Shown: positions 22,414-33,238, numbered from the stretch's first letter. The stretch: 64,000 nucleotides of DNA from Vandiemenella viatica (GCA_031002005.1 JARYHS010008074.1:271499930-271563929); one strand, 5' to 3'. Notes: generated from the sequence alone by a model not told the origin. Translations and numbers: made by a program.

Positions 22414-23981
22414 CATGGAGGAAGGAAATATGGAGCAGAAGTGACGTTAAATCTGTGAAGCAGGCTCTAAACTCTCGCGCATGCGCAGTGGCGGCAGCGG
22501 CGATATTGCGATCCCACACAAATGCGATGTTCACATGCTGTTAGATGCTGTGATTATTTCATTTTGTAATGTGTATAAGTGTTTTATAATGCCATCTTGT
22601 GTTGCATACGGTTGCACAAATAGGCAAGAGAGGAAAGAACCTGGAATATCATTTCATAAGTAAGCTGAATTCTAATTAATGTCGTTGAAGTGGGCAGAAG
22701 TAATTGCAAACTTTGGTGCCTGTCTATAAATATTTAGTTATAGCTTTCAATGGGATGACTGTTTTCAAATTTTTGTTGGTGTAGTGTTGAAAATCAGCAT
22801 ACCTTGCTATTTTGCACATAATAGACTAGCATTACTTTTTAACGAGTGTTGAAAATGAGGTTTAAAGGGGTGTGATTTACATTGCGATTAAGTGAATTTA
22901 GTATTGCGCTTTCTTTCGTCAGGTTGCAGTTTATACTGACAGTATATGATGAAATTAAATGTGTTAAATTATGCTATGCAATCTAAGAATCTTGATGAAG
23001 CAAACGATGTTGTTACCGCAAATACAGTTTGCGATTCAAATACGCGTGTGTGGGTATGTCTACATAGTTTGATTCTGTAACGGCAATTTAATGGAGATTG
23101 TGGTTAGGTCTAAATGCAGTCTGTACCAGAATGGTTTTGTTGTTCCATAAGGGACAAAGAATTTATCTATTACTGTTAGTAATTTCATGAGAACCAAGTT
23201 AGTGACAAAACGTGTATCGCGATGGAAACTACTTCCACTTCCAGCTATTCCCAAATAAGCTTACGATGTATGGTAACAAAATAATTATATTTATTCTGGT
23301 CTAGGCCTCATTTCAAACTAACCACAAGTGGTAGTAAAAACAAAAATATCCATTCTGCATGTCCACCATGTAATTCATTGTGGGTTTGGCAGAATTAATT
23401 TCATAGTCCAGGCCGCATTCAACCCAATCCCAGTATATCCCGAAAACTAAACAAGTTAAGAATAAAATTTTTCATTTATTTCCGATTTGTCTCGTCGGGT
23501 TATATAAGAATCAATCATTAAATTTGAATTTGCGAAATTTTTCTTCTGCGTTTCAACTCAAGATACTTCACTTTTGATACAGTATACCTCGAGAACTAGG
23601 CGAGATATCGAAAATTTTTATTCTTTACTTTTTATTTGTTTCGTCTTTTTAAATAAGAATCTGTCATCAAATTTGATTTTGGCCAATTTTTTCTTCTGAA
23701 TTTCAACCAAAAACATTTCACGTTTGAGACAGAATATCTCGAAAACTAAGCATGATATCAAAAAAAATTATGCTGTTTATTTATTTGTCTCATCGAGTTA
23801 CACATTAATCCATCACCAGATTACGGCGTTACATTTATCCTATAGTCCCCTTGAGGTTTTTGTATGTATACCCCGTGTCTGTATGGGATCGGCCTAGCCC
23901 CCCACTCCTCCTCCAACCTGCTTCACTTCAATGGGTGGTGAAGGTCTCTTGCGTCGTCTCCATATATTTCCTTCCTCTATG
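22414..23981 (+). mobile_element. P-like element P2 (1.57 kb)
   Basis: The ends are CATGGAGGAAGGAAATATGG and, inverse, CCATATATTTCCTTCCTCTATG (last base 23981; only the final 20 bp compared). A perfect 8-bp duplication AGCAGCTC lies at 22406-22413 and 23982-23989. It holds an intact THAP first exon, three module copies (near 23101, 23296, 23403) and AT-rich DNA. There is no transposase core. It is inserted in the leader of LTR-1, so it is younger than LTR-1. Confidence 0.85.
22589..22660 (+). CDS. THAP-domain first exon in P2
   Basis: It encodes the same 24 codons as P1, MPSCVAYGCTNRQERK to ISFHK, with the CxxxxC zinc pair. TAA follows directly, overlapping a possible GTAAGC donor. It is preceded by TTTTATA about 5 bases upstream of the ATG. 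No downstream exon with the remaining zinc ligands or the transposase was found in P2, so a product would be at most a fragment. Confidence 0.65.
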
Positions 23982-23989
23982 AGCAGCTC

Positions 23990-24640
23990 CTGCTGAGTGC
24001 AACATCGTCATCCTGCTGTGAATTCCTGTAACTGCACACTGCATGGAAATTGCGGACTGCATCCACATCAACGGGCTTCGACGCAGACCAACACAAGAAA
24101 TCTCAAAGCTAAGTGTGCATTATTATTTGGCATATTAATATAAATTCACTAATGTGAAAATTGAGAGGAATCGTTTATCGCGTGTGATTACTTCTTAAAT
24201 CCTTTTGACGTTTCTTCTCACTGATAACCGTTCATTAACTAATTTGACTATCTTTGCAATTTTATTGATTATACAGATTTTATCATACGAGTGTACTCAT
24301 AAATACCAAACATAAGTTTGGCGGACCATATATTTTGGCAAACAAAAAAACTATTAGATGTGCTTACAAACTATTTCTTACAAATACATGCTTAAGAACC
24401 ATTCTTCTTTGCGTTAATATCTCTTTTGTATATTTAATAATTAACTTGCTAAGCAATATCATTCCTGTTTGCAAAACTTGTTTATACGATCGGAAATAGT
24501 GTTTACTTTCTCCCGAGTTTTCTCGACGCTAAGCGCTGCAGCTTGATATTGTTTGGTTCAAGCGAGTATTATATTTAATTAAAACAGTAATACTGTGAAA
24601 AAGGTTTTCACTTTAAAGTTATAGATTTAGTTTTATGACT
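23990..24640. other. LTR-1 leader, no gene seen
   Basis: AT-rich DNA continues the LTR-1 internal region after P2. No ORF with recognisable motif is present. It ends at a T-rich stretch that probably marks the 3' end of the minus-strand jockey-3. Confidence 0.5.
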
Positions 24641-24642
24641 AA

Positions 24643-24894
24643 TTAATTTTTTTCTTTTTTTCTCAATTGTGAAATTACAATATTGTGAACTTCCTTTGGG
24701 TTGTGTAATCGTAAGTTTTCCCGGCGGATCTGATGTTTGAAGATCTCTCGGGCGTGCAGCCGGGTCATTTTGTCGTCGATGTACGAATTTTCGATGGCGT
24801 AACGTGCCATCATCTTCAGGTAGCGTCCAGTGGTCGGCGTGAGGAACGCAGTCCAGGACGCGACTGCTGGTCTGCTAAACAAACAAACAAGCAA
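24643..24894 (-). other. Unrecognised 83-codon open stretch
   Basis: A charged, helix-prone sequence with MTRLHAREIFKHQIRREN and PKEVHNIVISQLRKKEK ends in TAA, close to the inferred 3' end of jockey-3. I do not recognise it. It could be 3' UTR read by chance or a captured host fragment. Confidence 0.3.
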
Positions 24895-25612
24895 TTGAAC
24901 TTTGTGGCGTCACTGGGCGCTTTGGGCTGCTTCTGCCACCCCTCCAACCTATTATTTTAAATATTTCGTTCTGTATAGTTTCGCGCAGTTTGGTAGTATT
25001 GACCAGTCACAGCAAATTCGGCGCAGGTGCGGGCTGTCACATGGCGCACCCAGAGCTGCCAGACCGACCACGCCGTCCATCCCGCCGCGCAGGCCCAGGC
25101 GCACCTTCCGGGAGGTGAAGGAGTGAGGAAGTGGGATTGTTGCCACCTAGTCAGTAAAGTCAGTTCTTGTCACTTGTCGCTAGTCGGTTAGTTAGTTAGT
25201 TGGTCAGTCGTGGGTTTGTCTATTTCTTAGATTGGTCCATTATTTTAGTCAATTGTTTTAGTCTATTCCCTTAGAAGCAGGTGATTGATCGGCTATTAAT
25301 CGAAGTTTATTTTTGTTATCGCTTGCCAAGTTGACTGTGTGATCATCACGCAGGCAGCTGGGCAGGTTATTTTCAATGCAATCTTGTTTTACTTAAATAT
25401 AGAAGTGGAAGTAGAATTTTTTTCGTGGAGTACAGATGGTGCTTAACCGCGAACGGTCTATAGGTGTCGGCCCACCGCGCAGAAACCCGTTGCCTCGGCA
25501 GCAAGCGCCCGAGTGAGCTGGTGTGTGTGTCGTAGTGCTGGCAGCGGCCGGTTCCCCCCCACCCCGCTAGCGGGGCGCTCAGGTCGCCCGCTACCAGTTG
25601 CCGCGCATGTGT

Positions 25613-26692
25613 TTATGTTGTTGTTTGGTGTAGCCAGTACAGGGTGATGGAGGAGGGGTCGGGGAGGGATTCTATGTTGGGGATTTGTACTAGGAGGGAG
25701 CGGGCGGCGGGTCGCGCCGCTGCGCGAAGTATATATCGGCGGTCGAGCTCCTCTGCATGCTCGAACAGCGGCGCGAAGCCTGCCGCTCGATATGTCGCAG
25801 CGTTGTTCATTAGCATTAGTGTCGTACGGTGTGCCGTCTGTATTGCACGTCTTTCTAGTTTGTCCAATTGTTTCTGTCTCGTCTTAAGGGGTGGAGTAGG
25901 AGGGGATGGCCATATGTTATGTATGTGCATATGAGTGTTTTGTACATTAGAGTGAGGGTCTTGTGGTGGAAACCTGTCCGGAACCCGCGGAACAGGTGCA
26001 GTGTAGATAGTCTGCGTCTGGTTTCATTAATAATTTTGTCATAGTGGGCTAGTGTAATGCCGAGATATTTGGCTGTGCGTTTGAAGTCCACATGCCTGCC
26101 ACAGACGGTCAGGCGATTTTCACGCAGTTTCCGCTCTGGCAGGCGCTGCTTTTTAAAGACTATAGTTTGCGTTTTTTCTGCGTTTAGTGTTATTCGCCAT
26201 TTACAGCACCACTTTTCTAAATCAGCGATCAAATTTTGCAGTGCTATAATGGTGACATTATAGCGTGTGTGTGTCGCCCAGTATGCTGTGTCATCAGCGA
26301 ACAGGCCGAGTCCTGCGGTGGGGGCAGCTGGCCGTGGGGTACCCCTAACATATATTATATACAAAAGTGGAGAGAGCGTCGACCCTGTGGAACCCCTGTT
26401 CACAGCTGATAAATGGCAGACAGTGCTCCACTGACGCGCACTCTCACCACTCTGTCAGTTATGAAGTTAGTCAACCATCGGCAGGCTTGGGGTGGTGGGC
26501 CTAGCTGGATTATTTTTCTTTTCATTCCTTCGAGCCAACAGTATCAAAGGCATTCCTCACGTCCATGAAGGCCACGGCTGTGGAGCGGTTGGTGGCCATG
26601 GCTGTTTGTGCGACTGTCAGCCCTCGCAGAATCTGGTCTGTTATGTATTGTCCTGGGCGGAATCCAGCTTGCTCAGGTGGTAGCAGTCCATG
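25613..26692 (-). pseudogene. Jockey-3 reverse transcriptase, C-terminal half
   Basis: It starts HGLLPPEQAGFRPGQ and continues MDVRNAFDTV, with a frameshift near 26530. LSPLLYIIYVRG and the catalytic LFADDTAYWA follow, then WRITLNAEKTQ, KYLGITL and the thumb (LERRAIQTAHRTTL). The conserved RT blocks 2-7 are present. The FADD box is intact, but the ORF is broken and its N-terminal part is displaced by the LINE stack inserted at the codons for HGLL. Confidence 0.85.
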
Positions 26693-27551
26693 GTTTTTTT
26701 TATGGGGGGGGGGGGGAGCACCCAAAACCCGCTCCTCCTAGCATGACGGCCTTCCTGTTAACTACTGCTCGCCTCTGCACATGCATTAAGTTAGTAATTC
26801 TATAGGTGATCACAGGAACGGGATTGTGATGTATTCCATGCGTCCAGGCGTCCGCCCGTTTACATGGGTTCATCGGATAAGATAGACAGAAACTTTTGAA
26901 AGAAGAGACAGGGCAGAGGGGGGAAAATGGCAAGGTTTTACCCCTGGGAAAAAAAAAAAACCTTTGCGATAGTTAGGTAAGGAATAAGAGCGGCTGGTTA
27001 AGATACTGCCAGTACCGCGACAGATTCTATGCTACAAGGTTGGATGTATGAAGGGTTTGTTAGTTTTTGATTAGGAAATGGTATCATGCAACAACTTACA
27101 GCTGGTCCACACACCGTCGCTACCGTTGAGATTGGCAGCTGGTGCCGCTGACCGTCGCTATCGTTGAGGTGGTCCTGGAACATGCCGAATCGTTATATTA
27201 GTAACAGCTGTGTGCAACAGGTGTTGTATGTGTTGGTGAGACGTGATTCGCACCGTCAGGGCGCCAGAGCGCAGCCGCCGCAACGCGCAGAGCATTTCCT
27301 CATCCCGGGAGTACACGGTAAGGGTTTCGCCGCTGGCGAAAGCCACAGGGCTGCTAGATGACCACCCCCGACTTGCCCGGGCTTTAGGACGATGACGGAC
27401 ACCACCGCCATGACCACCCCCGCCAGCACGTGTCATCGCCACCGGGTAAGACAAGCCCACCATGCTCATTCCAGGAAATATTGGAGCAGGATGCATCGCG
27501 CTAGCCTGCCACGACAACCGTCACCCCCGTGGTGTTTACCACGCCGGATAC
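26693..27551 (-). mobile_element. 5'-truncated jockey-2 copy (3' UTR only)
   Basis: It nearly repeats the last 830 bp of jockey-2 (29486-30315), ending in a short poly(A) (T-run on plus). It is flanked by a 14-bp duplication GGTAGCAGTCCATG (26679-26692 and 27552-27565). Severe 5' truncation is normal for LINE insertion. It lies within the RT gene of jockey-3. Confidence 0.85.
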
Positions 27552-27564
27552 GGTAGCAGTCCAT

Positions 27565-27565
<1 letters not shown>

Positions 27566-27600
<35 letters not shown>

Positions 27601-29455
27601 CGCTGCCTCAACGGCGTTATGTAGCCCCGCTACTGTCTGTAGCTTTATGTACTGTATAATATTGGTTGGTTTTGGGAACATAATATACACATTAGGGAAA
27701 AACCCGGCTTTGGCCATTACATAATGACCTTAGAGGGAAACCCTTGCTTATTCTTATCGCCTGGTGGGGATGAGCGTAGTTAACAACTGCGTGAGCAGTT
27801 GTACGATCATCCCTAGTTGATTTTCTTGTGGCTGGCATTGACAACGGATGTTGTGTAGATGCTCATCGTGTCTGGTTAGGTGGTTATGCTTGGTCAGATG
27901 GCCGTGGGTGGTCTTATCCTTCGTCGATCTTGGTGGCGTCTTGATCTTCTCTGTGTTGGTGTGGGGGCGGCTCCTGTTGATGGCCGTTTGCAGCTTCCTC
28001 CTCAGTGGGCATCCCCCGTAGCTGGCCGCGTGGTCCATGGCGCAGTTGGCGCAAGTTGGTGTCGCTTCGCGCGGTCTGGTGCACACCAACACGCTGTGAT
28101 TTTTCCCGCAGCGAACGCACCGAACTTGGTTCCGGCAATCCTTCGATCGATGCCAGAATCCCTGGCACCTGAAGCATTGGTCAACAGTTGTCAATGATGA
28201 TTTCTTCCTGCGGGGATTCTTCTTGGTGATCCCGCCGTTTTGCTTCTTGACTTGGATATTGGCTGCCTCAACAGCCTTGATATCCGATGGCGTTGACTGC
28301 TTGGGTTCTGTGGGTGGTGGGAGGCTTTCATCTCGGGTGACCTCCGTTCCTCTGTTGGTTGCTTCCTCTGGTGAAGCAGTGTTTGGGATGCTATCACTTT
28401 TCGGAAGCCCTGCGCCTCTATACTGGACGAGCTGGAATTGAATGCTGTGGCTCTCGAGGAAATCCTTAACCGCCGCTAACTCTGATGGGCTCGCACATGA
28501 TACGAGCAGGTTGCCCGGTGTCAACCCTGTCGGCGCTTGCGATGCCACTACTTGGTGGTATGCACTAGGCGTGGCGTCGAGGTGCTTGGGCAAGGACGGT
28601 GTTCTTGGAGATTCCGGTCCTTTAAGACCGCCGGTAGTTCCGTCTTTTCTTGAGGTTTGCGACTCATCTTCCTGGCTAGACGAAGATGAAAGTTGGTGTG
28701 GTTCGCAATATAGCACTCGATGTAGGTCTTCAAAATAGTCATCCTCTCTGAAATCCTTGCTGAGGATGACAGGAAGGCTGACAAACCGTGACCAGTCTTT
28801 CTTCTTGTCAGTGATGGGCGTGGCGAAGTGACCGTACTTCTCGTCGCTGAGGATGCACAGGAACTTGTTTCTTGGTATTTCCCATGCATACTCTTTACTC
28901 CCGGACTTGACTCGGAGTTGGATTATGCATGGTTGAACCTGGGCGTCTAGGTATTTCTTCCACCAGCTTCGGGATGTGTACTGTCCTTTTGCCATGAAGA
29001 TTTCGCTGTACTTGCCAGATGTACAACGGATGTAGATCAGGGTCACCGCCTCCTCGAAGTCGGGGTCGTCGAATCCATCTTCAATTCTTGGTGACGACCA
29101 TGTTGTCCAGGATGAGTTTGCGGTGTCTGACCCCTGGGTTCCAACATAGCTGCCCGCGTTAGATGTCGTAGGAATGACGCACTGGGGAGACCGCACGTCG
29201 GCAGCGGTGGCGCAGGGTGTAGACTGAGCATCCCTGTGCTCATGTGCTGTGACCCCATGTTGCGCCGTAGCAACTTCGCCTGATGTCGACTCAGCTCGGC
29301 GTGAGGGTGTCTGCTGCGGTGAGACATGACGCTGCTTCCTCACCATACTGCTTTACAGGGAATTCGAATATATATACGGCACGAACCCGACGTAACACCT
29401 GTGAGAGAATCGCCGAGTCCCGTCGCCGCTTGGTGTGTGGTCGCCGTGGTGAGTG
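27566..29455 (-). mobile_element. ORF1-only jockey-type element (half-LINE)
   Basis: This 1.89-kb unit has a 109-bp 5' UTR, one ORF1, 150 bp of 3' UTR and a 35-nt poly(A) (T-run 27566-27600). It is flanked by an 11-bp duplication AGCAGTCCATG (27555-27565 and 29456-29466). On the minus strand it starts CACTCACC, like jockey-2 (CACTGCC), suggesting a complete 5' end. No ORF2 is present, so it needs RT in trans, comparable to mammalian HAL1 elements. Confidence 0.75.
27754..29346 (-). CDS. ORF1 (gag-like nucleic-acid-binding protein), intact 530 aa
   Basis: It begins MVRKQRHVSPQQTPSRRAES with a Ser/Thr/Pro-rich N terminus. A region like the PRE_C2HC part of jockey ORF1 follows (AVKDFLESHSIQFQLVQYRG). 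From about residue 395 there are three zinc knuckles: CFRCQGFWHRSKDC, CVRCGKNHSVLVC and CANCAMDHAASYGGC. A basic tail ends ...LIPTRR. It should bind RNA in a LINE ribonucleoprotein. There are no stops or frameshifts. It is clearly a different family from jockey-2 ORF1. Confidence 0.85.
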   Translation of the reverse strand: MVRKQRHVSPQQTPSRRAESTSGEVATAQHGVTAHEHRDAQSTPCATAADVRSPQCVIPTTSNAGSYVGTQGSDTANSSWTTWSSPRIEDGFDDPDFEEAVTLIYIRCTSGKYSEIFMAKGQYTSRSWWKKYLDAQVQPCIIQLRVKSGSKEYAWEIPRNKFLCILSDEKYGHFATPITDKKKDWSRFVSLPVILSKDFREDDYFEDLHRVLYCEPHQLSSSSSQEDESQTSRKDGTTGGLKGPESPRTPSLPKHLDATPSAYHQVVASQAPTGLTPGNLLVSCASPSELAAVKDFLESHSIQFQLVQYRGAGLPKSDSIPNTASPEEATNRGTEVTRDESLPPPTEPKQSTPSDIKAVEAANIQVKKQNGGITKKNPRRKKSSLTTVDQCFRCQGFWHRSKDCRNQVRCVRCGKNHSVLVCTRPREATPTCANCAMDHAASYGGCPLRRKLQTAINRSRPHTNTEKIKTPPRSTKDKTTHGHLTKHNHLTRHDEHLHNIRCQCQPQENQLGMIVQLLTQLLTTLIPTRR

Positions 29456-30502
29456 AGCAGTCCATGGTTTTTTTTTTTTTTTTTTAATTGGGGGAGCACC
29501 CAAAACCCGCTCCTCCAAGCATGGCGGCCTTCCTGTTAACTACTGCTCGCCTCTGCACATGCATTAAGTTAGTAATTCTATAGGTGATCACAGGAACGGG
29601 ATTGTGATGTATTCCATGCGTCCAGGCGTCCGCCCGTTTACATGGGTCCATCGGATAAGATAGACAGAAACTTTTGAAAGAAGAGACAGGGCAGAGGGAA
29701 AAAAGTGCCAAGGTTTTACCCTTGGGAAAAAAACCTCTGCGATAGTTAGGTAGGGAATAAGAGCGGCTGGCTAAGATACTGCCAGTACCGCGACAGATTC
29801 TATGCTACAAGGTTGGATGTATGAAGGGTTTGTTAGTTTTGTTAGGATATGGTATCATGCAATAACTACAGCTGGTCCACACACCGCCGCTGAGGTTATC
29901 AGCTGGTGCCGCTCGCCGTCGCTGTCGTTGAGATGGTCCTGGAACATGCCGAATCGTTATATTATTAACAGCTGTGTGCAACAGGTGTTGTAAGTGTTGG
30001 TGAGACGTGATTCGCACCGAGAGGGCGCCAGAGCGCAACCGCCGCAACGCGCAGAGCCTTTCCTCATCCCGGGAGTACACGGTAAGGGTTTCACCGACGG
30101 CGACAGCCACAGTGCTGCTAGATGACCACCCCCGACTTGCCCGGGCTTTAGGACGATGACGGACACCACCGCCATGACCACCCCCGCCAGCATGTGTCAT
30201 CGCCACCGGGTAAGACAACCCCACCATGCTCATATCAGGAAATATTGGAGCAGGATGCATCGCGCTAGCCTGCCACGACAACCGTCACCCCCGCGGTGTC
30301 TACCACGCCGGATACTGTGCTAATACTGTTTGTGGATTGATTTCTTGTTGTATGTGGCTGCCTTCTGCACCTGCGATCGCACTGTAACCACTTTCCTTAG
30401 CCCAGTGATCACTTTGCAGGTTGGTTAGGGAATGGGACCCTAACCCCAGTGGCCCTTGATGCAGTAGACAGATTTCTTACTTGTTTATGCATTAGTTTTT
30501 TC

Positions 30503-33238
30503 CTATCTGTTGAGCAATATTTTCGGCCGTGGGTGTTTAAATCTGTGGTTGTGATCGTAACTGCCTATAGTGCGTATCAAAGGATTTCGCGACATTTGGG
30601 ATTTACCGTACATGTTTATGGCAAGCTTCTTAATTACTTGCTGTATTGGCTCGAGTCGGAAATCTCGGTGTAAGTCGGTTGTTCGTGTTCCCCAAGGAGC
30701 ATTTGCTATGATCCTGAGTACTTTGTTTTGGATTAATTGCAGTCTCCTAATGTGAGACTTAGCGGCGTACCCCCAAACCGGAGCTGCATACGTCATGAGT
30801 GGCCGAATGAGTGCTAAGTACATTGTTCGGGCATTACCTCGGTGTAGTGTGCTTTGTCTGTTTAGCATAGGGTATAGCTGTTTGAGTCTGATGTTTGCTT
30901 TATTAACCATGTGTTCTATATGGAGCTTCCATGTTAGCTTCGCGTCAAATTTGACTCCAAGATATTTAACTTCGTTCCGGAAATGTATTTGTTGATTGTG
31001 TAGCGTTAGCGGTCGACAGTGTTCGTGAATGCGTTTTTGCTTAGGTCTTCGTGTAAATAGGAGTGCCTCGCATTTAGCTACGTTGACTTTAATTCGCCAT
31101 CGTGTGAGCCAAGGTTCGACTACGTTAAGCGCGTGCTGTAATCTACTGTTTACGTGAGATGGTTGCTGTGACTGTGCAAGATAGGCGGTATCGTCAGCAT
31201 AAATAGCTTGCATCGTTTTGACTGTGGTCGGAGCTTTATTGACGTATTCTGTGAAGAGCGGAGGGCCTATTAAACTTCCTTGAGGCACTCCTGCTTGTAT
31301 CTCCTGAGGTGTGGAGTTCTTGTTGTTAACGCAGACGTGGAACGTTCGGTTAGTGAGGTAAGAGTGTATTAGGCGCACCAGTCCGTCCGGGAATCCGTCG
31401 TCACTGAGTCTACGAATGAGGCCGTTGTGCCAAAGACGATCGAACGCCTTCTCAATGTCCAGGAACACAGCCCCGGTAGACGCAGACAAGTTATACCCCC
31501 TTGTTACGTGCTCAACAACACGCATTAATTGTTGTGTTGTGGAGTGGTGCTTTCTGAAGCCGAATTGCTCCGGCTTCAGAATGTTATTGTCCTTTATGTG
31601 TTGTGTAAGGCGTCTGAGTATGACTTTTTCAACAACTTTGCTAAGGGAGTTCAGTAAGCTAATCGGCCGGTAGTTGTTGGGTGAAGATGGATCTTTCCCC
31701 GGCTTTCTGAACATTAGCACTTTGGCCTCCTTCCATCGGTCGGGGAAATAGTGGTTGTGTAAGATGGCATTCGCGATGTCTGTAAGGTACTCTATCGCTT
31801 TCCCCGTGAGCTGTTTAAGAACACGGTTCTGAATACCATCCGGACCAGGTGCTTTTTTAGCGTCCGAGTGCTGTATAGCCCATGAGATTTCGTCGGAAGT
31901 TGCCCTACGCGGATACTCGCGAACCGGTTGGGCTAACAGCTGTGTCACCATCTGGTCCGTTTCCAATGTAAACGCAGGATCGGAAGGATCTACGTTTGGT
32001 CGAAAAGATTCTGCTAGTGTTGTGGCCATCAGCTCCGCCTTGCCCTCGGAAGAATAGACAAGTCCGTCCGGCCCCTGTAGGGTGGGTGTATGATGTGCTT
32101 CACGAGTGAAGTGACGAGCTAAAGACCACACGGAGCGGTCAGAGGTGTCGGTGTTCAACTCCGAGAGCAGACGCCCCCATTGTTGATTTTTGTACTCCTG
32201 GATTCTACGACTAATTATGTCTTTGAGTCTGTTGATATGCACTTTATAAATGGGACGCCTAGTACGTTGCCAGTATCTCCTGAGCCTATTCCTAGTTGTG
32301 ATTAACCCCGTAATTGCCTCAGGTAGCGCCATTTGTCTCTGGTGTGGGGTTGATTCAGGGATGCTACTCGCCATAGCTTCCTGTATGGCAACAGTTAGAA
32401 TTTCAACAGACTCGTTAATGCGTTGTTGGCTAATCTCGTGTCTATCCGGTATGCGACTATCTAACACCTCCTTGAACAGAGTCCAGTTGGCGCGTCGATA
32501 GTTTAGCATCCGTCGCTTGTCAGTGTTCTGCGGTGTACCTTCAGTATTGAGTATGATTGGCATGTGGTCTGACTCCAGATCGTTTACAACCTGTAGGTCG
32601 TGTGTGCGGGTTATACCCTTTAGGAGGGCTATATCTAACACGTCTGGATTTTGTCTCCGAACATGGGGAACAAACGTCGGTTCGTTTGGCCCTAGTATTA
32701 GATAATTGTGCTCTAGTGAATGTTCGTACAGTTTCCTGCCGTTGGAGTTTTGACGCTGCGAATTCCAACTACGATGTTTGGCATTTAGATCTCCAGCGAC
32801 TATTACTCTAGGTGCGGTATTTAGCAGCCTACTGATATCACGCGTGCTAATATTATTGGGCCTGTTGTAGACTGCGATAAGATTAGTGTATGCTTCGTTA
32901 AACCGGATTTTCACGGCTGTGGCTTCGATCCTCTCTAGCTCGGGAAGCACTACGTTTGATTGCTCTATGTCCGTGTGTATAATCACGGCCGTGCCTCCAC
33001 CCCGTGCGCCGTTCAGCCTGTCAGTACGGTGCACACGGTATTGGCTCATGTGGAAGTTATCTTTTGCGCCCAGGTGTGTTTCGTTTATAAGAGCAATACG
33101 GAGACCGTGCCGCTCCATAAACGCCGCCAATTCTGCTTTTTTGTTTTTCAGCCCGCGAGCGTTCCAGAAGAGGATACGCGTATTCAGAGGATTTGGGTTG
33201 TCAGGCATTGTTTGGTTTCTGGACGGACAAGAGGCCAA
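30503..33238 (-). CDS. Jockey-2 ORF2: endonuclease-reverse transcriptase, 911 aa
   Basis: The apurinic-like endonuclease comes first: ILFWNARGLKNKKAELAAF, INETHLG (catalytic Glu), VAGDLNAKHRSW and SDHMPI. RT follows: FRKPGKDP...NYRPISLLNSLSKVVEK, FLDIEKAFDRLW, GVPQGSLIGPPLF and YADDTAYLAQS with both catalytic Asp, then VKYLGVKFDAKLTW and the thumb. It nicks target DNA and primes cDNA synthesis there. The length is normal for the jockey clade. The first Met at 33238 lies within the end of an overlapping repeat-derived ORF; MPDNPNPL is an alternative start. Confidence 0.95.
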   Translation of the reverse strand: MASCPSRNQTMPDNPNPLNTRILFWNARGLKNKKAELAAFMERHGLRIALINETHLGAKDNFHMSQYRVHRTDRLNGARGGGTAVIIHTDIEQSNVVLPELERIEATAVKIRFNEAYTNLIAVYNRPNNISTRDISRLLNTAPRVIVAGDLNAKHRSWNSQRQNSNGRKLYEHSLEHNYLILGPNEPTFVPHVRRQNPDVLDIALLKGITRTHDLQVVNDLESDHMPIILNTEGTPQNTDKRRMLNYRRANWTLFKEVLDSRIPDRHEISQQRINESVEILTVAIQEAMASSIPESTPHQRQMALPEAITGLITTRNRLRRYWQRTRRPIYKVHINRLKDIISRRIQEYKNQQWGRLLSELNTDTSDRSVWSLARHFTREAHHTPTLQGPDGLVYSSEGKAELMATTLAESFRPNVDPSDPAFTLETDQMVTQLLAQPVREYPRRATSDEISWAIQHSDAKKAPGPDGIQNRVLKQLTGKAIEYLTDIANAILHNHYFPDRWKEAKVLMFRKPGKDPSSPNNYRPISLLNSLSKVVEKVILRRLTQHIKDNNILKPEQFGFRKHHSTTQQLMRVVEHVTRGYNLSASTGAVFLDIEKAFDRLWHNGLIRRLSDDGFPDGLVRLIHSYLTNRTFHVCVNNKNSTPQEIQAGVPQGSLIGPPLFTEYVNKAPTTVKTMQAIYADDTAYLAQSQQPSHVNSRLQHALNVVEPWLTRWRIKVNVAKCEALLFTRRPKQKRIHEHCRPLTLHNQQIHFRNEVKYLGVKFDAKLTWKLHIEHMVNKANIRLKQLYPMLNRQSTLHRGNARTMYLALIRPLMTYAAPVWGYAAKSHIRRLQLIQNKVLRIIANAPWGTRTTDLHRDFRLEPIQQVIKKLAINMYGKSQMSRNPLIRTIGSYDHNHRFKHPRPKILLNR

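Larger units (their letters stand above)
24640..26693 (-). mobile_element. Jockey-3, older jockey-type LINE fragment
   Basis: The C-terminal half of a jockey-type reverse transcriptase reads on the minus strand, followed by GC-rich DNA and a T-rich run at 24647-24662 that would be its poly(A) tail. The RT reading begins abruptly at the insertion point of the younger LINE stack (26693). The 5' half was not found for certain on the far side of the stack. The 3' boundary is inferred. Confidence 0.6.

Noticed and set aside
22250..22534. Open frames around P2's left end and the LTR-1 leader
   Set aside because: They cross element boundaries and have no conserved motif.
26700..26714. G-rich run as a regulatory G-quadruplex
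   Set aside because: It is a length-variable homopolymer next to the poly(A) of a truncated LINE; the matching site in jockey-2 has only five G.
27158..30281. A similar 119/158-codon minus-strand frame in both jockey-2 3' UTR copies, a possible third ORF
   Set aside because: Most differences between the two copies change the amino acid, so there is no sign of protein-level constraint.
26693..30315. Two ~850-bp direct repeats flanking a zinc-knuckle gag ORF, looking like LTRs around gag
   Set aside because: Each repeat ends in poly(A) on the minus strand and the second is continuous with the 3' UTR of full-length jockey-2. The first is a truncated copy with its own 14-bp duplication. The ends are not TG...CA.
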